Shown here piece by piece: positions 6,089-9,619 of a DNA stretch of 9,619 nt (position 1 is its first letter; each line of letters begins with the position of its first letter). This DNA comes from DASVEE01 sp036399695. Its GTDB lineage: Bacteria > Acidobacteriota > Thermoanaerobaculia > Gp7-AA8. A program made the position numbers and the translations under genes. A model generated the notes under the pieces. That model ran no database searches. It was given only the letters and a program-made list of their open reading frames with translations, and had not been told where the DNA came from. The DNA lies in NCBI GenBank assembly GCA_036399695.1, contig DASWMP010000118.1, forward strand, positions 1 to 9,619, in the 5' to 3' direction.

Positions 6089-8883
6089 TCCTCCTGGCTG
6101 CCGTCCTCGCCGCCACCCTTTCCCGCGAGTCACTGACCGGTATCCACCAGCAGAGCATCCCCGGCGTGCGTACCGCCCAGGACGGCGAGGTCGTGACGAT
6201 CGCGGTGGACGGCGTGGCGCGCCGCGTCCGCTGCACGATCAAAGAGGAGCGGCCGCTGGAGCGGATCGCCTACTTTCACGACGTCGAGACCGGGACGCTT
6301 TTAAAGTACGAGCCGCTCTACTTCACGGGCCAGCCTGCGCGCGTCTTCCGGCCCAACCCCGTAGTGGCGCTGAACTATCCGCCGCTGCAGGACCAGAACG
6401 ACGCGGCGTCGGCGGTGCCGGATGCGGCCTACTCGATCGTCACGGTGGACGCGACCGGTCCGATGGCGGGGCCGAACGTCGTCATCGTGAACCTGAGCGC
6501 GCCGGCCACGCCCATCCCCGATGCGTCGGGCTCGCTCTTCTTCAACCGGCAGGACGACGGCTTCGAGGACGTTCACGCGTACTACCACATCGACGCGAAT
6601 CAGAAATACCTGCAGTCGCTCGGCTACGTCGGCGCGCGGCGGCTCGTCGCCTATCCGATTCCGGTCGATCCACACGGCGCGAACGGCTCGGACAACTCGT
6701 TCTTCGTCCCGGCGGCCGCGCTCGGGCGGGGCTCGCTGCAGTTCGGCGACGGCGGGACCGACGATGCCGAGGACGCGGACCTCATCATTCATGAATACGG
6801 CCACGCGATCCTGGAGTGGATCGCTCCGGGGACGTTCGGCGGCGCCTTCTCGAGTCAGTCGCGAGCGATGGGGGAGGGCTTCGGCGATTACTGGGCCTTC
6901 TCCGCGCATTACCAGGAGCGGGCGGCGAGCGGCCGCGATCCCTTCTGCTTCGCCGACTGGGACACGCGCTGCTGGCTGGACGACTCGTCGGAGCGCTGCA
7001 GCTACCCGCCCGGTACCGACTGCCTGCGCCGCCTCGATTCGCCCAACACGATGGCGAATTACTCGATGGTGGACTTCCCCGGGACGGAGCACCGCAACGG
7101 CACGATCTGGTCGTCGGCGCTGCGGGAGATCTTCCTCGTAGCGGGCAAGCGGACGACCGACATCCTGGTGCTGGAGTCGTTCTTCGGCACGCCGCCGAAT
7201 CCGACGTTCGCCGGCATCGCCCGCCGCATGCTGGACGTGGACCGGCTGATGTTCGCCGGCGCGCACGTGGCGGCGATCTGCGGGGCGATGTCCAAGCGGG
7301 GCATCCTCACGGACTGCGGTGCGCCTCCGCGCGGCGAGCTGACGCACTTTCAGTCGCCGCGGCAGGGCGTGGCCATTCCGGAGCTCGATGCAACCGGCAT
7401 CACGACGTCGCTGACGATCGACGATCCGCGAGCCATCGACGCGCTGTTCGTGCGGGTGGACATCAACCACACGGCGCGCGGCGATCTGCGCATCGTGCTG
7501 ATCGCGCCGGACGGCGAGGAGATCGAGCTGCAGACCGTGTCGTCCGACCGGACGGCGGACGTGCACGCGACGTTCGGCCTGGACGTCGAGCCGGAGGAAC
7601 CGCTGGACGTGTTGCGTGGCCGGAGCGCGGCGGGCGTGTGGCGACTGCGGGTGAGCGATACGCGCATCCGAGACGTCGGCACGCTGCAGTCGTGGGGACT
7701 GGTGATCCGCTTCGCCGGCGACGTGCCGCGCGTGGAGCGCCCGAATCCCGAAGGGCGGCGCCAGGTCATCCCGGTGGTGGCGCACGTGACGACGTTCCGC
7801 AGCGAGCTGCGTCTCTTCAGCGCCGCCGGCACGACGGCCACGCTCACCTTCACGCCGAGCGGCGCCGACGGGCGGACCGTGTTTGCCGCCACGAACGTCC
7901 GGCTCGCGGCGGGGCAGGTGGTGCAGTTCGACGACGTGGTGAGCACGCTCTTCGGGAGCGTGGGCGGCGGGAGCATCGAGATCATCGGCGACGTGGTGGC
8001 GAGCAGCCGCACCTACACCGGCAACTACGGGCAGCTCATTCCGGCAATGAACGGGGCGGCGCTGCCGCTGTATGTGCCGCTGGTGGTTGTGGATGATCAG
8101 TTCCGCACGAACATCGGCTTCACCGAGACGGCGGGGCGCGGAGGGCGGGTGCGCCTGCGGTATGCGGACGTCGTGGAGGAATTCACAATCGCGCCGTATG
8201 AGCATGTGCAGGTGCCGGCGCGCGCCTCGGGCGTGGCGGTGCTCGAGGGAGACTGCGGGACGGGCCTCGATTTCTGCCCGAACCTGATCGGCTATGCCTC
8301 CATCATCGACAACAGCAGCAACGACCCGATGTTCGTGCCCGCGGTGCGGTTGCCGGCGGCGGGCCGCCGCGCGATCGCGCCGGTGATCCGCGCGCCGGGA
8401 GCGAACGGCACGGTCTGGATGAGCGACGTCTGGCGGACGAACCTCGTCACCGGAACCGTGGATTACGCGCGCGATGCGGCGGACGACGGTCTGGCCGTGC
8501 GCCTGCTGGAGCTCCCGGCCGGAGTCGTGGCCGGCTCGCGGACCTGGACGCCCGGGTCCTACGGGCAGTACGTGCCGTTCGCCACGCCGACCTCCGCGAC
8601 GAAGCAGCTCCTGCATGTCGAGCAGTCGTCCGCGCGCAGGACGAACGTCGGCCTGCTGACGGATGAAGGAGGCGTGGCGCGGGTGATCGTCTACGACTCC
8701 GCGGGCGTCGAGCTGACCCGTAGCGAGCACGTCCTCGGCGCGCTCCAGGTCGTGCAGTTCCCGGTCCTGACGCCGGTCGTCGACGGGCGGGTCATGGTCG
8801 AAGTGCTCTCCGGACGCGTCTACGGTTATGTCTCCGTCATCGACAATCTCTCGGGGGACCCTTTGTACGTGCCGGGCCCGTGA
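6085..8883 (+). CDS. M36-like zinc metalloprotease with P domain and tandem beta repeats
   Basis: A 932-residue probable secreted protease. The zinc site is HEYGH (236-240), with the third ligand E264 in GEGFGDYW. EHRNGTIWSSALREIF (335-350) matches the helix after the active site in fungalysin-type (M36) gluzincins. Four cysteines at 288, 296, 305 and 313 may form disulfides. A proprotein-convertase P-type domain follows at ~415-545 (VRVDINHTARGDLRIVLIAP, then GVWRLRVSDTRIRDVGTLQSWGL). Residues 560-932 form four beta-rich segments in an A-B-A'-B' order. The start must be the ATG at 6085: a TAG lies in frame two codons before it, and the ATG overlaps the kinase TGA. The resulting signal peptide (MILLAAVLAATLS) is unusually short and has no basic N-terminus. 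The propeptide is also shorter than in typical M36 enzymes. The substrate is unknown; a nutritional or cell-surface protease is plausible. Confidence 0.88.
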   Translation: MILLAAVLAATLSRESLTGIHQQSIPGVRTAQDGEVVTIAVDGVARRVRCTIKEERPLERIAYFHDVETGTLLKYEPLYFTGQPARVFRPNPVVALNYPPLQDQNDAASAVPDAAYSIVTVDATGPMAGPNVVIVNLSAPATPIPDASGSLFFNRQDDGFEDVHAYYHIDANQKYLQSLGYVGARRLVAYPIPVDPHGANGSDNSFFVPAAALGRGSLQFGDGGTDDAEDADLIIHEYGHAILEWIAPGTFGGAFSSQSRAMGEGFGDYWAFSAHYQERAASGRDPFCFADWDTRCWLDDSSERCSYPPGTDCLRRLDSPNTMANYSMVDFPGTEHRNGTIWSSALREIFLVAGKRTTDILVLESFFGTPPNPTFAGIARRMLDVDRLMFAGAHVAAICGAMSKRGILTDCGAPPRGELTHFQSPRQGVAIPELDATGITTSLTIDDPRAIDALFVRVDINHTARGDLRIVLIAPDGEEIELQTVSSDRTADVHATFGLDVEPEEPLDVLRGRSAAGVWRLRVSDTRIRDVGTLQSWGLVIRFAGDVPRVERPNPEGRRQVIPVVAHVTTFRSELRLFSAAGTTATLTFTPSGADGRTVFAATNVRLAAGQVVQFDDVVSTLFGSVGGGSIEIIGDVVASSRTYTGNYGQLIPAMNGAALPLYVPLVVVDDQFRTNIGFTETAGRGGRVRLRYADVVEEFTIAPYEHVQVPARASGVAVLEGDCGTGLDFCPNLIGYASIIDNSSNDPMFVPAVRLPAAGRRAIAPVIRAPGANGTVWMSDVWRTNLVTGTVDYARDAADDGLAVRLLELPAGVVAGSRTWTPGSYGQYVPFATPTSATKQLLHVEQSSARRTNVGLLTDEGGVARVIVYDSAGVELTRSEHVLGALQVVQFPVLTPVVDGRVMVEVLSGRVYGYVSVIDNLSGDPLYVPGP

Positions 8884-8891
8884 AGTATCCT
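8863..8891 (+). promoter_or_regulatory. Candidate promoter giving a leaderless mRNA for the last gene
   Basis: TTGTAC (8863-8868) and TATCCT (8886-8891) are 17 bp apart, and the -10 box ends 9 nt before the ATG at 8901. Transcription would start near the start codon. No Shine-Dalgarno precedes the ATG. The -35 lies inside the end of the protease gene. The match is moderate, and the gene could equally be read from the upstream operon. Confidence 0.4.
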
Positions 8892-8900
8892 TCGCGCGCC

Positions 8901-9515
8901 ATGACCGACGGACCGCTCACTGAGCCGCAGTCGCTGGCGCAACTTCCCTTACCTGTTCTCGAAGAGGTCATCCGGCAGTTGCGCTCGACGCGCAACGACA
9001 TCATTCGCTTCGGCGTCTGGAACGTCCGTAACCTGACGGACGAGGAATTCAACCGCACCGACGACCGCAAGCTGTTCGGCTATTTCCGCCAGGACCTGCT
9101 CGAAACGCGCTTCCTCTCGAAGGGGCGCCGCATCGACATCATCCAGCTCTGGAACTGGTTCGACGACCAGATGCGCGGCGTGGAGCCGATGCTCGTCGAC
9201 GGCCGCGAGGTCTTTCTCGACGTCCAGGACAAGGACCTCGAAAAAGTCCGCAAACGCATCGCGGAGATCGGGTCGTTCCTGCCGTCGCTGAGGACGGACG
9301 ATCTCGAGGGCTTCAAGCGGGTCAAGTACAAGCTCCGCCGCGTGGTCATGCGCCTGACCTACGACCTGCACCACCTGTTCAAACGCCTGGAGAAGCACCG
9401 CAAGAACATCTTCATGGCCAGCGGCGCCCCCCGCCTCGACCGCGAGCGCGTGCCGCTGGAAGCGGTGGCCGATATCCCCGAGCCCCCGCACATCGAAGAG
9501 CACGACGAGGCGTAA
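8901..9515 (+). CDS. Charged soluble protein, family not recognised
   Basis: 204 residues from the ATG at 8901. The frame also opens at a GTG at 8880 that overlaps the protease stop (GTGA), but the seven extra residues look unlike a natural N-terminus and there is no ribosome binding site at either place. The protein has no signal peptide or membrane segment. It is rich in Arg, Asp, Glu and Leu and appears mostly helical, with amphipathic stretches at ~8-25 (LPLPVLEEVIRQLRSTRND), ~105-122 and ~135-168, where basic helices end in YDLHHLFKRLEKHRKN. A cluster of aromatics, IIQLWNWFDDQM, lies near residue 80. I cannot assign a family. It starts 17 nt after the protease gene and may be cotranscribed or have its own promoter. 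A cytoplasmic helical adaptor or nucleic-acid-associated protein is possible, but that is a guess from composition only. Confidence 0.78.
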   Translation: MTDGPLTEPQSLAQLPLPVLEEVIRQLRSTRNDIIRFGVWNVRNLTDEEFNRTDDRKLFGYFRQDLLETRFLSKGRRIDIIQLWNWFDDQMRGVEPMLVDGREVFLDVQDKDLEKVRKRIAEIGSFLPSLRTDDLEGFKRVKYKLRRVVMRLTYDLHHLFKRLEKHRKNIFMASGAPRLDRERVPLEAVADIPEPPHIEEHDEA

Positions 9516-9619
9516 GGGGGACGGCCCCGGTCGTCAATCCTGAATTTTCGGTCATTGACCTCGGAGTGCGGTGGCGAACGGAGGGTGTCTCAAAACGGTG
9601 CGCCTCGATCTACTCCCTT
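9516..9619. other. Noncoding 3' edge with small palindrome
   Basis: No gene is visible here. Directly after the stop codon, GGGG (9517-9520) and CCCC (9525-9528) could form a 4-bp hairpin without a T-run, which is a poor terminator. GGTCA-T-TGACC at 9550-9560 is a perfect 5-bp palindrome with a one-base centre. GTCAAT (9533-9538) and ATTGAC (9554-9559) form a second inverted pair sharing its right arm. An operator for a gene beyond the window is possible. Confidence 0.35.

Noticed and set aside
3734..6133. 799-codon open frame antisense to the kinase
   Set aside because: The sense strand encodes a complete kinase with every motif. The antisense translation is Asp/Arg/Gly/Val-rich with no domain, as expected from GC-rich codon bias.
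6301..8730. 809-codon open frame antisense to the protease
   Set aside because: Arg/His/Val-rich composition with no recognisable motif, opposite a gene with a clear zinc site and P domain. A codon-bias shadow.

Overview
GC-rich chromosomal DNA from a bacterium, packed with ordinary genes on both strands. The lineage is inferred, not shown. GC-rich codon use, a secreted metalloprotease ending in tandem beta-rich repeats, and a composite micro-repeat block between genes together suggest Acidobacteriota or a relative (for example a Thermoanaerobaculia-like group). No RNA gene, CRISPR array or complete mobile element is visible.

Layout. (1) 98-529, minus: a small single-span membrane protein of unknown function with a strong ribosome binding site. 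(2) 718-1197, plus: a Nudix hydrolase, divergent from the first gene, with a textbook Nudix box and a probably leaderless start. (3) 1139-1951, minus: a stand-alone LigD-type 3'-phosphoesterase with a histone-H1-like lysine/alanine tail. Its 3' end overlaps the Nudix gene by 59 bp, tail to tail. (4) 1999-3471, minus: a polytopic GT-C-like (family 39/PMT-like) membrane protein 47 nt upstream of the phosphoesterase, possibly in one transcript with it. (5) 3472-3781: the divergent intergenic region. It holds a 9-nt-period repeat, two 14-bp tandem duplications, C-runs (a G-quadruplex candidate on the minus strand) and a perfect Shine-Dalgarno for the next gene. (6) 3782-6088, plus: a membrane hybrid-input sensor histidine kinase (TM, CHASE3-like, TM, PAS, GAF, HisKA, HATPase_c). 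(7) 6085-8883, plus: a large M36-like zinc metalloprotease with a P domain and an A-B-A'-B' repeat C-terminus. Its ATG overlaps the kinase stop (ATGA). (8) 8901-9515, plus: a charged soluble protein I do not recognise. The last 104 bases hold no gene.

How they work together. The kinase and protease are probably translationally coupled, so sensing and extracellular proteolysis may be linked, but no response regulator is present. The Nudix protein and the phosphoesterase are both nucleic-acid or nucleotide housekeeping enzymes, yet they lie on opposite strands and no Ku or ligase is nearby. I found no clearly new multi-gene system. The best leads are the repeat block, the overlapping 3' ends, the protease repeat architecture and the unknown last gene.
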